Source: Psychrobacter piscatorii (GTDB lineage Bacteria > Pseudomonadota > Gammaproteobacteria > Pseudomonadales > Moraxellaceae). From it: a DNA stretch of 64,000 bases. The DNA is taken from positions 1-64,000 of the forward strand of contig NZ_CAJHAR010000018.1 of the NCBI RefSeq assembly GCF_904846415.1, in the 5' to 3' direction. A model generated the notes under the pieces. It saw only the letters and a program-made list of their open reading frames with translations. It did no database searches and was not told the origin of the DNA. The position numbers were made by a program, and so were the translations under genes. Shown here one piece after another: positions 1 to 8,594 of the stretch (its first letter is position 1; each line of letters opens with the position of its first letter).

Positions 1-1
1 G

Positions 2-87
2 GTAAGATGTGTATAGTGTTTCATAACGTTCTGATATGTAGGAGTTGAAGTTTGAAATGCAACACGGCACATCTTACTCTTCAACTC
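2..87. repeat. Interlocked pair of short perfect inverted repeats
   Basis: GTAAGATGTG at 2-11 is the exact reverse complement of CACATCTTAC at 68-77, and GAGTTGAAG at 42-50 is the exact reverse complement of CTTCAACTC at 79-87. The two pairs cross each other. No gene is seen in the first 190 bases apart from this and the following terminator, and what lies to the left is outside the window. Function unknown. Confidence 0.4.
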
Positions 88-131
88 ATTCTTTTAAAAC
101 GTTGCACTTCTTATTTGAATCTAGGATCAAT

Positions 132-164
132 AAAAAAGCCTTATAAAGTTATAAGGCTTTTTTT
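132..164 (-). terminator. Rho-independent terminator of the PPK2 gene
   Basis: The arms AAGCCTTATAA and TTATAAGGCTT surround a short loop and are flanked by an A-run and a T-run, so the hairpin could work in both directions. It lies just downstream of the minus-strand polyphosphate kinase stop codon. Confidence 0.8.
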
Positions 165-190
165 GGGACATATGTTTGTATCAGTTAGTG

Positions 191-1288
191 CTAGTAGCGC
201 GGCGGTACGTACATATCATCAGGAATAGGCTCGCGGTAGTATTCATCATCGCGTTTGCGACTGGGCAATTCAATCTCGTCACGAGGTATTTCTTTGTAAG
301 GGATTTGCTCGAGCAGATGTGCAATACAGTTGAGCCTAGCGCGCTTTTTGTTATTACCTTCAACGACCCACCATGGCGCTTCAGGGATATGGGTACGCTC
401 AAACATGGTCTCTTTTGCTTTGGTGTAGTCTTCCCAGCGCCTGCGTGACTGCAGGTCCATTGGTGAGAGTTTCCACTGTTTTAGCGGATCATATATCCGA
501 CTCATAAAGCGTGCATGCTGCTCATCGTCGGTGATAGAAAACCAGTATTTGACTAAGCGAATGCCTGATCGTACGAGCATGCGTTCAAACTCTGGTACCG
601 ATTGAAAAAACTCCTCATACTGCGCATCGGTACAAAAACCCATAACGTGCTCAACACCGCCTCGGTTGTACCAGCTGCGATCAAACAACACAATCTCACC
701 TGCAGCTGGTAAATGCGCGACATAGCGCTGAAAATACCACTGTGTCTGCTCGCGTTCCGTTGGAGCAGGTAAGGCGGCAACACGGCAAACTCGCGGATTG
801 AGCCGCTGAGTGATACGTTTAATGGCCCCACCTTTGCCAGCAGAGTCTCGCCCTTCGAAGATAACGACGATACGCTCACCATTTGCGACCACCCAGTCTT
901 GCAGCTTGATAAGTTCTCGCTGCAATCGTACCAACTCATGGAAGTAGGTACGCCGATCCAGTTTTTCTTGCTCGCTCATCTCACGTCCGTTAAAACGAAA
1001 GTCACGCGCATAATCATCTATTTCATTTTCTAATTCTTCATCATAGGTATCAATTAAATCTTGATGCATTTTTCGACGCAGTTCATCATCAAGAATGTCT
1101 TTTTCGATACGTTCAGACAGGATAGCTTGCTCCTGATTGTACCGATCCAAATCCTCCTTAGTGGTTAGAGACTGAAAATCACTGGTTGTAACGGGTTTTG
1201 TCATTACCAATTTTTCAGAGCCAAAAATGATTTGCCTCATTTTTCTTAATAGAAACTTTTTTTTAAGTAGAAGTTCTGTCTTACCCAT
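191..1288 (-). CDS. ppk2: Polyphosphate kinase 2 family protein
   Basis: Likely transfers phosphate between polyphosphate and nucleoside diphosphates (PPK2 family), a cytoplasmic role in energy and phosphate balance. From the start chosen here the protein has 365 residues. The Walker A motif GRDSAGKG is near residues 146-153, and a Walker B/lid region contains LFDRSWYNR about 80 residues later, both typical of one-domain PPK2. The residues before about 100 are charged and helical. I chose the ATG at 1288 because it has an AAAGGTAA ribosome site about eight bases upstream; a longer frame opening at 1369 would begin at the edge of the neighbouring terminator. An internal ATG at 1204 is also possible. 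Direction of catalysis (nucleotide synthesis or polyphosphate synthesis) cannot be told from sequence. The family call is firm. Confidence 0.93.
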   Translation of the reverse strand: MGKTELLLKKKFLLRKMRQIIFGSEKLVMTKPVTTSDFQSLTTKEDLDRYNQEQAILSERIEKDILDDELRRKMHQDLIDTYDEELENEIDDYARDFRFNGREMSEQEKLDRRTYFHELVRLQRELIKLQDWVVANGERIVVIFEGRDSAGKGGAIKRITQRLNPRVCRVAALPAPTEREQTQWYFQRYVAHLPAAGEIVLFDRSWYNRGGVEHVMGFCTDAQYEEFFQSVPEFERMLVRSGIRLVKYWFSITDDEQHARFMSRIYDPLKQWKLSPMDLQSRRRWEDYTKAKETMFERTHIPEAPWWVVEGNNKKRARLNCIAHLLEQIPYKEIPRDEIELPSRKRDDEYYREPIPDDMYVPPRY

Positions 1289-1370
1289 AAATATTACCTT
1301 TGTTTGGCGTATCGGCTTTTTTAAGAGGCTACTATCTAGGTCGGTTCTATCATAGCAAAGTACAGACAAT

Positions 1371-1406
1371 AAAAAATGCCCTTTAAATAGTTAAAGGGCA
1401 TTTTTT
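1371..1406 (-). terminator. Symmetrical terminator between thiolase and PPK2 genes
   Basis: A perfect 16-base inverted repeat, with arms 1371-1386 and 1391-1406 around the loop ATAG, is built of AAAAAATGCCCTTTAA and its complement. It follows the stop of the minus-strand thiolase gene and separates it from the PPK2 gene. Confidence 0.88.
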
Positions 1407-1472
1407 ATGGATAGATATATGCTGATTAAAATAATTAGTCAGCATGTATTTTTGATTCACAATTTATGAAGC

Positions 1473-3086
1473 TTATTTTTCTAAGATGCAAGTCACGCCT
1501 TGACCACCAGCGGCGCAAATAGAAATTAGCGCACGGCCTGAGCCCTTTTGATCCAGTAGTTTCGCAGCGGTGGCTAGGATTCGACCACCGGTCGCGGCAA
1601 ACGGATGACCTGCTGCTAGTGATGAACCATTTACGTTTAACTTGCTATGATCAATCGATCCTAGTGGCGCATCAAGACCTAGGCGCTCTTCACAGAATGT
1701 CTCATCTTCCCAAGCAGCCAGTGTCGATAATACTTGTGAGGCAAACGCTTCATGAATCTCATAGAAATCAAAGTCTTGTAGCGTTAGGCCAGCACGCTCA
1801 AGCATACGCGGTACAGCGTAAGCTGGTGCCATGAGTAGGCCTTCTGTCGTGCCAGACTTACCGATGAAGTCTACCGCTGCTGTTTCTTGATGAACGATAT
1901 AAGCCAGTGGCTTGAGGCCGTGCTCTTTTGCCCATTCATCCGTACCTAATAGTACACAAGAAGCACCGTCAGTCAGTGGCGTAGAGTTAGCGGCAGTCAT
2001 GGTTGGGTTGGCGTTCTTTTTGCCAAAGACAGGCTTCAATTTGCCCAGTTTTTCTAGCGTGGTATCTGGGCGTAAGTTGTTATCACGAGTCAGGCCTTTA
2101 TATGGCGTGATCAAGTCATCAAAGAAACCTTCATCATAAGCACGTGCTAGGTTTTTGTGACTGTTAAAAGCTAGCTCGTCTTGAGCTTCGCGAGTGATGT
2201 TCCACTCAAGCGCGGTGATTGCTTGATGCTCACCCATTGATAGACCAGTACGCGGCTCGCCATTCTGCGGTGAATCGATCAAATCTTTTGGATTTAGACC
2301 CATTAATGCTTTTAGACGTTGCTTATTGTCTTTGGCGGCACCAAGTTTGATCAATACTTTACGCAAGCCGTCGCCAATAGCGATAGGCGCATCAGAGGTG
2401 GTATCTACGCCGCCAGTGATGGCTGAGTCAATAAGTCCAAGTGCGATCTTGTTGGCAGAAGCAAAAGTCGCTTGCAAGCCAGTACCGCAAGCTTGTGAGA
2501 TATCATAAGTTGGCGTGTGTGGGTTCAGTGCGGTGTTCAATGTTGCTTCGCGAGTCAGGTTGATATCGCGGCTTAGCTTCATAACGGCACCAGCAACTAC
2601 TTCACCGATGACTTCGTCTTGCAAGTTATAGCGCTCAACCAAGCCGTCTAGGGCAGCTGTCAGCATATCTGTATTGCTAACGTCAGCGTATGAGCCATTT
2701 GAGCGCGCGAATGGAATACGGTTACCACCTAAGATTGCCACACGATTTTGATTTGAGGCAGGTTTAGTCTTACTCGCTTTTTTAGCAGCAGTCGCTGGTT
2801 TTTTAGCTACTGTGGTTTCTGATTTTTCATCATCTGATTTTTTGCTAGTGGTGTCTTTAGTCTCTGAGCTTTTGGTATCAGTTTCTTTAGCATCAGATTT
2901 TTTAGTAGCTGGCGCTTCTTTTTTTGTGTTGTCAGCTTGTGTGCTATCAGCCTTAGTATCGGCTTTAACGTCAGCAGTTTTAGTAGGCTCATTGTTTTCA
3001 GCAGTTTCTTGTGGTTTTGCATCGCTGGCTTTAACAACAGTACTTTCGACAACTGGACTATCAGGGTGGTTGTTTTTATTACTCAT
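1473..3086 (-). CDS. Acetyl-CoA C-acyltransferase (thiolase, FadI-like) with long low-complexity N-terminal tail
   Basis: Thiolase that condenses or cleaves acyl-CoA thioesters. The 537-residue protein has two parts. Residues 1 to about 113 are a tail made almost only of Lys, Thr, Ser, Asp, Glu and Ala. The thiolase fold starts near NRVAILGGNR. The nucleophile is the Cys of SQACGTGLQA (about residue 200), and the other active-site residues are His445 in HEAFA, His494 in AAGHPFA and Cys524 in CAAGGQG. The core is the usual length of about 420 residues, so the tail is an addition. The start has an AGGATAATATT leader, a good ribosome site. It is divergent from the FabG/MaoC pair, which suggests a shared role in beta-oxidation-type or hydroxyacyl metabolism. 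FadI is the closest family by my reading; the exact substrate length is unknown. The tail may bind nucleic acid or another polyanion, but that is a guess. Confidence 0.92.
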   Translation of the reverse strand: MSNKNNHPDSPVVESTVVKASDAKPQETAENNEPTKTADVKADTKADSTQADNTKKEAPATKKSDAKETDTKSSETKDTTSKKSDDEKSETTVAKKPATAAKKASKTKPASNQNRVAILGGNRIPFARSNGSYADVSNTDMLTAALDGLVERYNLQDEVIGEVVAGAVMKLSRDINLTREATLNTALNPHTPTYDISQACGTGLQATFASANKIALGLIDSAITGGVDTTSDAPIAIGDGLRKVLIKLGAAKDNKQRLKALMGLNPKDLIDSPQNGEPRTGLSMGEHQAITALEWNITREAQDELAFNSHKNLARAYDEGFFDDLITPYKGLTRDNNLRPDTTLEKLGKLKPVFGKKNANPTMTAANSTPLTDGASCVLLGTDEWAKEHGLKPLAYIVHQETAAVDFIGKSGTTEGLLMAPAYAVPRMLERAGLTLQDFDFYEIHEAFASQVLSTLAAWEDETFCEERLGLDAPLGSIDHSKLNVNGSSLAAGHPFAATGGRILATAAKLLDQKGSGRALISICAAGGQGVTCILEK

Positions 3087-3654
3087 AATATTATCCTTAA
3101 AAAGTATGGGCAGAAAAGTTGAAGGGTAAAAATAAAAAAAGTGGCAAAGTCATGTTAAGCAAAAATCAAATATTATCATTTATCACCTAGTATCGCTGTG
3201 TATGATAAGTCGTTTTGTGCTCGTTTAATGTATATCTTTAGCAAACGATGTGTCGCTTATATAAGTTCAATGACAGCTTTAAGCATACTGGTTAAGGCGC
3301 TAATAGACTAGCGAGTACCAACGAGTATCAGATAGTAGCATTGCATAACAATACGTTTGATAATATATTGTTATCAATAATTATGTTTGCCATAACTTAT
3401 AGGTCGGATTTTAACATGTTATGATGGTCAGTAAGTTGGTAAAAAGTCGCCAGCTTGTATACTGACTTGTTTACAGATTGTTGTAGACATTGTCTGTTTT
3501 TGGACATGTTTCTAATGGCAGTGTATAGTTAGGCTAGTTTTAAGATGATTTACCAAATATCAATAATTACAATGTTGATGAGTCTATATAATAGGCGTAT
3601 TACATTTAGTGTTTACTATTATTTCAACCATTCATTATTTATAGGGAATATATT
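3087..3654. other. Divergent intergenic region between thiolase and FabG genes
   Basis: This 568-base AT-rich stretch holds the promoters of the two divergent genes. I see no gene. An imperfect hairpin at 3427-3466 (GTCAGTA pairs with TACTGAC, and AGTTGG with CCAGCT, with a small bulge) might be an operator. The FabG start has AGGGA about eight bases upstream. Confidence 0.4.
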
Positions 3655-5055
3655 ATGTCAGACCGTTATGGTGATTTTGTTCAATCTTCTATTGGTAAAA
3701 AAGTCGCAAAGAACTTAGGTTTGCCAATGCCAGCGACGCTTGATCGTTTTGAAAGCGGTGAGCGTTTGGTTCGTGGCAGTGTATTAGTTGGCCGTGCTAA
3801 TGGTGAGGACAAAAGCATTAGTGAATCTGTTGCACGTATTTTGTTAGATGTGCATGCTGATGTATATGTAAACAGCCGTGATGATGTTAAAGACGCTCTT
3901 GCTGATGCAGGCGTTGAAGCAAAAGCCAATACAGGTGGTGACGATCAGTTCAAAGTGTTGCTTTTTGATGCAAGCAATATTAGCAATGCGGATCAGCTAA
4001 AAGAAGTGTACGAGTTTTTTCATAGCGAGGCGCGCCGCGTAGAAAAATCAGGCCGAGTGATCGTTATTGGTCGTACGCCAGAGGACATCACTGATATCGA
4101 AACTGCCATGGCACAACGTGCACTTGAGGGCTTTGTAAAATCAGTAGGTAAAGAGTTCAAGCGCGGCATTACAGCCCAGCTCATCTATGTAGAAACGGGC
4201 GCTGAGCAGAACCTAGACTCGACCTTGCGCTTTTTCACTTCAGCACGTTCAGCTTATGTCTCAGGACAAGTGGTACGTGTGAGCAAGGGCGACTCAGTTG
4301 ACGTCGATTGGAATCAGCCTTTAGGCGGTAAAACGATGCTAGTGACGGGCGCAAGTCGTGGTATCGGCGAAGCAATCGCCCGTGTCTTGGCTCGCGAGGG
4401 CGCGCATGTGATTTGTCTTGATGTACCGCAGCAGCAAGCTGACCTACAAAAAGTTGCTAGCGAAATCAGTGGCTCTGCATTGACAGTAGACATCACTAGC
4501 GATGACGCTGGCGCAGAAATCGCAGATGCGGCGCAAAAGCGTGGTGGTCTAGATTCAGTCATTCATAATGCTGGCGTGACTCGTGATAAGACATTGGCGA
4601 GAATGGATGAGAAAAAGTGGGACATGGTCATCGATATCAACTTGGGTAGCATTGCTAAACTGAATCGCTACTTGCTCGATAATGATGTACTAAAAGAAAA
4701 TGCCCGTATCGTATGTGTGTCATCTATTTCAGGTATCGCTGGCAACATGGGTCAGACCAATTATGCCACTTCTAAAGCGGGCGTTATCGGTTTGGTTGAT
4801 GCGACTGCTAAGCAGTTAGAAGACAATGCCAAAGGCATGACTATCAATGCAGTAGCACCAGGATTTATCGAAACACAAATGACGGAAGCAATTCCGTTTG
4901 CTATTCGCGAAGCTGGTCGTCGTATGAACTCAATGAGCCAAGGCGGCTTACCAGTTGACGTGGCTGAGACCATCGCATGGTTGGCTTCACCTGCTTCGGG
5001 TGGCCTAAATGGCAACACAGTTCGTGTTTGTGGTCAAAGCTTACTTGGCGCATAA
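3655..5055 (+). CDS. Long 3-oxoacyl-ACP/CoA reductase (FabG4-type SDR)
   Basis: NAD(P)-dependent reductase of 3-oxoacyl thioesters. At 466 residues it is about twice the length of ordinary FabG and fits the high-molecular-weight FabG class. The first 220 residues form a degenerate nucleotide-binding-like domain. The catalytic short-chain dehydrogenase domain begins near residue 225 with TGASRGIGEA, then NAGVTRDK, the Ser of VCVSSISG, and YATSK (Tyr near 370) that supplies the catalytic Tyr and Lys. The start ATG follows a TAGGGA site. It is followed by a terminator and then a MaoC-type hydratase, and a thiolase is divergent from it. That set is what is expected for making or using (R)-3-hydroxyacyl-CoA rather than for the main fatty acid synthase. 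Substrate is inferred. Confidence 0.9.
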   Translation: MSDRYGDFVQSSIGKKVAKNLGLPMPATLDRFESGERLVRGSVLVGRANGEDKSISESVARILLDVHADVYVNSRDDVKDALADAGVEAKANTGGDDQFKVLLFDASNISNADQLKEVYEFFHSEARRVEKSGRVIVIGRTPEDITDIETAMAQRALEGFVKSVGKEFKRGITAQLIYVETGAEQNLDSTLRFFTSARSAYVSGQVVRVSKGDSVDVDWNQPLGGKTMLVTGASRGIGEAIARVLAREGAHVICLDVPQQQADLQKVASEISGSALTVDITSDDAGAEIADAAQKRGGLDSVIHNAGVTRDKTLARMDEKKWDMVIDINLGSIAKLNRYLLDNDVLKENARIVCVSSISGIAGNMGQTNYATSKAGVIGLVDATAKQLEDNAKGMTINAVAPGFIETQMTEAIPFAIREAGRRMNSMSQGGLPVDVAETIAWLASPASGGLNGNTVRVCGQSLLGA

Positions 5056-5174
5056 TACTGATTTATTGGTGAGAGTATGTGGAAAACAATGAGAGGGTAG
5101 CGTGATGGTATTATCCCTTGTTTTTGATTTGCCTCACATATGCTTACGAAATATTTGCTGATAAATTGTAATAA

Positions 5175-5197
5175 AGCTGCCCACGGGTGGCTTTTTT
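5175..5197 (+). terminator. Terminator after the long FabG gene
   Basis: AGCTGCC, a CACG loop and GGTGGCT form a seven-base stem with two G-T pairs, followed by a run of six T. It lies 120 bases after the stop codon. The rest of the 5056-5362 gap shows no gene. Confidence 0.65.
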
Positions 5198-5362
5198 ATG
5201 ATAAAAACACAAGAGCCATCAGCCAAACTATTTTTTGCTATTAAAGATACTTGTAAAATTGATTGAATATAGTGCTTATTAGATAATAGGTACCAGTCAA
5301 TGACTGCTTAATATCTCTAGATACGTTAAAAATCTTGTTCAAGCCACATTTAGGATTTACTT

Positions 5363-6274
5363 ATGTCAGACACCCATTATGACGCGTTGCCAAAAGCGCA
5401 CACTACCTATGCCAATATCGTCAAAAGCTTACTACCTATTGGTAACAGTGGCAAAGTCAGTAAAGATCAATTGCCGCAGGCCACCTATTACGTCGATGAC
5501 TTGCATATCGATCATGATAATCTAAATGACTATCGTAAAATTTGTGGCTTTGCTGATAATGGTAAAGTTCCAGCGACGTACTTTTCAGTGCTATCACAGA
5601 CTCTACAGATGAATATGATGGTCAAAGAGCCGTTCCCATTTGCGATGTTGGGTCTGGTACATGTAGACAATAGCGTCACGCAGCATCGTCCTATCGGTGA
5701 GCGCGAAACGGTGTCTATGTCAGTCACTTTTGATAACTTACGTGACCATGCTCAAGGTCAGCAATTTGACTTTGTCACCACGGTTAAAGCAGAGGACAAA
5801 GTGATTTGGGAAGGGACGTCAACTTACCTATCACGCAGCAAAAAAACGACCAGCAGTAAAGATAAAAAAAGCACGCCGCGTCCAGTTGCTGTGAAGCCAG
5901 AAGTAGGTAAAAAAGACGTACACAGTATTTTTGAAGTACCAGAAGATATCGGTCGTCGTTATGCTTTTGTTTCAGGTGACTTTAACTTGATTCATTTGCA
6001 TCCACTATCAGCGCGCGCTTTTGGCTTTCCTAAAGCGATTGCACACGGCATGTGGTCAAAAGCTAAATGTCTTGCTCTAATGGATGAGCTGCCTGATGCT
6101 TATACAGTCGACGTCTCATTTAAACTGCCTATCTTTTTGCCAGCAGAAGTAGAGCTTATCGCTCAACCAGTAGCGAAGCTTGAGAACGCAGGAGATACCT
6201 GTGATTTTGGCTTGTACAGCTCTAAAAACAGTAAGCCACATTTGGCAGGTATCGTGACATTAAATAGCAAGTAG
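5363..6274 (+). CDS. MaoC-family acyl dehydratase (hot-dog fold)
   Basis: Predicted (R)-specific enoyl-CoA hydratase or hydroxyacyl dehydratase. The 303-residue protein looks like a double hot-dog. The first half (about 1-155) is degenerate, then comes a Lys/Ser-rich linker near 157-172. The second half carries the hydratase motif SGDFNLIHLHP, in which Asp206 and His211 are the likely catalytic pair, followed by GFPKAIAHGMW. These residues are typical of MaoC. It is downstream of the long FabG, with a terminator in between, so it probably has its own promoter. Its reading frame ends inside a three-copy 7-base repeat. Function in fatty acyl-CoA or hydroxyalkanoate metabolism is inferred from family and neighbours. 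Confidence 0.87.
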   Translation: MSDTHYDALPKAHTTYANIVKSLLPIGNSGKVSKDQLPQATYYVDDLHIDHDNLNDYRKICGFADNGKVPATYFSVLSQTLQMNMMVKEPFPFAMLGLVHVDNSVTQHRPIGERETVSMSVTFDNLRDHAQGQQFDFVTTVKAEDKVIWEGTSTYLSRSKKTTSSKDKKSTPRPVAVKPEVGKKDVHSIFEVPEDIGRRYAFVSGDFNLIHLHPLSARAFGFPKAIAHGMWSKAKCLALMDELPDAYTVDVSFKLPIFLPAEVELIAQPVAKLENAGDTCDFGLYSSKNSKPHLAGIVTLNSK

Positions 6275-6285
6275 CAAGTAGCAAG
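6265..6285. repeat. Three tandem copies of TAGCAAG across a stop codon
   Basis: TAGCAAG is repeated three times without interruption. The TAG stop of the MaoC-type gene lies at the start of the second copy, at 6272-6274. Confidence 0.8.
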
Positions 6286-6347
6286 CATTGTACGATGTAT
6301 TAAAACCTATATCTTAATAGCCATATTTAACCAACACGTTTATCATT

Positions 6348-6935
6348 ATGACTGCACAAAACATGAATTCACAAAATAGCGCGACAAGTACGGATCAAGC
6401 TGATAGATCAATGACTATTGATACAGCAGCTGCTAATGAAAACATTACCACTGACATCTCAAGTGATGACCATAGCGACTCAGATAATGGCGTCGATTTG
6501 TCCGCTGTTTTTGAGCCTTATTTTCGTCCGGATGCCAATACCATTGTGTGCGGCGCGTTAAATGAGGAAAAAGTCGCCGCCTTAGCAAAAGCTGGCGTTG
6601 AATTGGTGATTAATTTGCAGCCAGAGGATGAGTTAAGTTTTAATGAATCAGCCGCTGTTGAGCGCGCAGGAATGAGCTACGAGCACCTGCCTATTAATGG
6701 CGCTGAAGAGCTAAAGCAGCTTAAGATATTGGCGTTTGATAATATATTGCGTCAGTATCATGGTAAAAAGATGGCCATGCACTGCGGTTCAGGCAACAGA
6801 GTAGGGGCTGCCATTGCACTACGCGCAGGCTGGTTGCGTGGGCGCAAGATGGATACTGCTATGGAGCGTGGACGTAGTCACGGCTTGACCAAGCTTGAAC
6901 AAGAAGTCCATAATCGCTTGCTAGTACCGCGCTAA
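6348..6935 (+). CDS. DUF442 / beta-lactamase hydrolase-like phosphatase
   Basis: Small protein-tyrosine-phosphatase-fold enzyme of the DUF442 family (the domain also found fused to persulfide dioxygenase-type hydrolases). It has 195 residues. The first 50 are acidic, Asn/Ser/Asp-rich and probably disordered. The catalytic loop HCGSGNR is at residues 145-151, with Cys146 as nucleophile and Arg151 as phosphate binder, followed by VGAAIALRAGW. Upstream features such as VINLQPEDE fit the family. Substrate is unknown. It stands alone between the MaoC gene and its own terminator. The N-terminal tail could mean a later true start, but I see no better start before the conserved part. Confidence 0.85.
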   Translation: MTAQNMNSQNSATSTDQADRSMTIDTAAANENITTDISSDDHSDSDNGVDLSAVFEPYFRPDANTIVCGALNEEKVAALAKAGVELVINLQPEDELSFNESAAVERAGMSYEHLPINGAEELKQLKILAFDNILRQYHGKKMAMHCGSGNRVGAAIALRAGWLRGRKMDTAMERGRSHGLTKLEQEVHNRLLVPR

Positions 6936-6957
6936 ATTATCATAATAGTTGAAGCAT

Positions 6958-6986
6958 AAAAAGGCGACCGATAGGTGGCCTTTTTT
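6958..6986 (+). terminator. Terminator after the DUF442 gene
   Basis: AAGGCGACC, a GATA loop and GGTGGCCTT pair with one central mismatch and run into six T. Confidence 0.75.
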
Positions 6987-7089
6987 ATTGGTTATCAATG
7001 CATTTATACTGATCTACAATATCTCTATAACGCATGTACCCAACTGATTTTAATACTAGGACAGTTCACAATACTGGAGCAAGGTAGCA

Positions 7090-8538
7090 ATGATGGACGA
7101 CAATAAGCAAAGCAATGATCAAAATAATAAAAATATCGATACATCTATGAGCATAGATTTACAACGCCGCTTACAACAGTTATTGACAGATTTACAACTT
7201 GATGACGCGCCAGCTGGTGGTGCTGTGGTTGTGTATCAGGCAGGCGAGTGTATTGCGCAGGCAAGTACAGGTATGGCGCGTTTGGATGCATTATGGCAGT
7301 CTGATACGCTTGCCATTAATTTTTCTACCGGTAAAGGCATTTTAGCGACGCTAGCGCATGTATTGGTGTCGCAGCAGCTGCTTGGTTATGATGTGCCCAT
7401 TGCTCACTATTGGCCAGAGTTTGCCGCAAAAGGTAAAGACAACATCACCTTGCGACAGGTGATGTCACATCAGGCTGATTTGTTTTCGATCACCAGTATC
7501 GATGTCGATAGTGACACGGTGCTCGATTGGCGCGCTATGCTGAGTCATATTGAGGAAATGCCTATCACAGCACCTGAGGACGCCGCTGCATATGACAGCG
7601 CGTACAGTGCGTTGATATATGGTTGGGTACTCGGCGGTGTGATAGAAGCCGTAACGCATATGTCATTAGCCGAAGCATTACGCCAGTATCTAACTGAGCC
7701 TTTAGGTATTGCAGACAGTTGCTATTTTGGTGTGCCAGATAGCAAAGTAGATCAAGTAGCAAAGCTTGCCAAAGACTTTGAGTCATCAAATGAGGATAGC
7801 GTACAACTGCGTAACAAGCGCCAAAAACCAACCTTAAAATCCGACTCACCAAGCACTTTACGTACTTATGCAAGTCTACCTAGCTATCATTACTGGCAAC
7901 AGAAAATGCTAAATGATGAGCGTACAGCTGAAACGCAAAGTAGCCTTAATGACGATCTAGATAACAAAAATATTGATAACATACAACCTGTATTAAATAC
8001 TGCGCGTATTAATAGCCTATATTTCAATACCAGCCAGCTCAATCTGAAAAACTATAAGGCAGCGCTCATTCCTGCCGGAAAACAAGCACTTGATTATCAT
8101 AATCGCAACACACTACAGGCAATCATTCCCGCTGCTAATGGTGTCGCTTCAGCGGATGCGCTAGCCACTATCTATGCCATGTTGGCCAATGGTGGGGTTT
8201 GGCAAGGGCAGACGCTAATTGATAGTGCTACGTTTAAGCAGCTCTCCACAATTCAAGTCACAGGCCTAGATGCCGTCATGCCAGCACCAATGCAGTGGCG
8301 ATTGGGCTACCACAGATTATTCAGTATATGTAGCAGTAAAGATACTATCGATAATAGCATTGATCCAGCACTATCAGGGTTTGGGCACATGGGATATAAC
8401 GGCTCAGTCGCTTGGTGTGATCCTACGCGTCAACTGTCATTTGCCTTTATCCATAATTTTGATACCACTATGCTCAATGATATCCGCCAGTTTGCATTGA
8501 CAGAAGCGGTTTTGAGCTGGGTTGATGAAGTGCGCTGA
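7090..8538 (+). CDS. Serine hydrolase of the class C beta-lactamase / esterase EstB family
   Basis: Beta-lactamase-fold hydrolase, more likely an esterase or peptidase than a true beta-lactamase. It has 482 residues, longer than the usual 380-400. The SxxK motif STGK is at residues 79-82. A Tyr in AYSALIYGW near 172 is in the place of the YxN tyrosine, and GHMGYNGS near the C-terminus replaces the KTG box. A segment of about 100 residues around 215-320, rich in Asn, Asp and Ser, separates the two halves and accounts for the extra length. There is no clear signal peptide, so it is probably cytoplasmic. It starts with two consecutive ATG codons after an AAGGT site. Natural substrate unknown. 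Confidence 0.87.
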   Translation: MMDDNKQSNDQNNKNIDTSMSIDLQRRLQQLLTDLQLDDAPAGGAVVVYQAGECIAQASTGMARLDALWQSDTLAINFSTGKGILATLAHVLVSQQLLGYDVPIAHYWPEFAAKGKDNITLRQVMSHQADLFSITSIDVDSDTVLDWRAMLSHIEEMPITAPEDAAAYDSAYSALIYGWVLGGVIEAVTHMSLAEALRQYLTEPLGIADSCYFGVPDSKVDQVAKLAKDFESSNEDSVQLRNKRQKPTLKSDSPSTLRTYASLPSYHYWQQKMLNDERTAETQSSLNDDLDNKNIDNIQPVLNTARINSLYFNTSQLNLKNYKAALIPAGKQALDYHNRNTLQAIIPAANGVASADALATIYAMLANGGVWQGQTLIDSATFKQLSTIQVTGLDAVMPAPMQWRLGYHRLFSICSSKDTIDNSIDPALSGFGHMGYNGSVAWCDPTRQLSFAFIHNFDTTMLNDIRQFALTEAVLSWVDEVR

Positions 8539-8594
8539 TAAAGTCAGCTCTATAAGTGAACTCACTTTATCAATGATACTGGCATCATGAATGA

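Noticed and set aside
2807..3129. Open frames in other phases over the thiolase tail
   Set aside because: They are shadows of the low-complexity Lys/Thr/Asp coding stretch, which opens several frames at once; codon use and ribosome site support only the thiolase frame.
7090..8538. A true beta-lactamase (antibiotic resistance gene)
   Set aside because: The SxxK motif is present, but the YxN and KTG boxes are replaced by motifs seen in EstB-like esterases, there is no signal peptide, and the protein is much longer.
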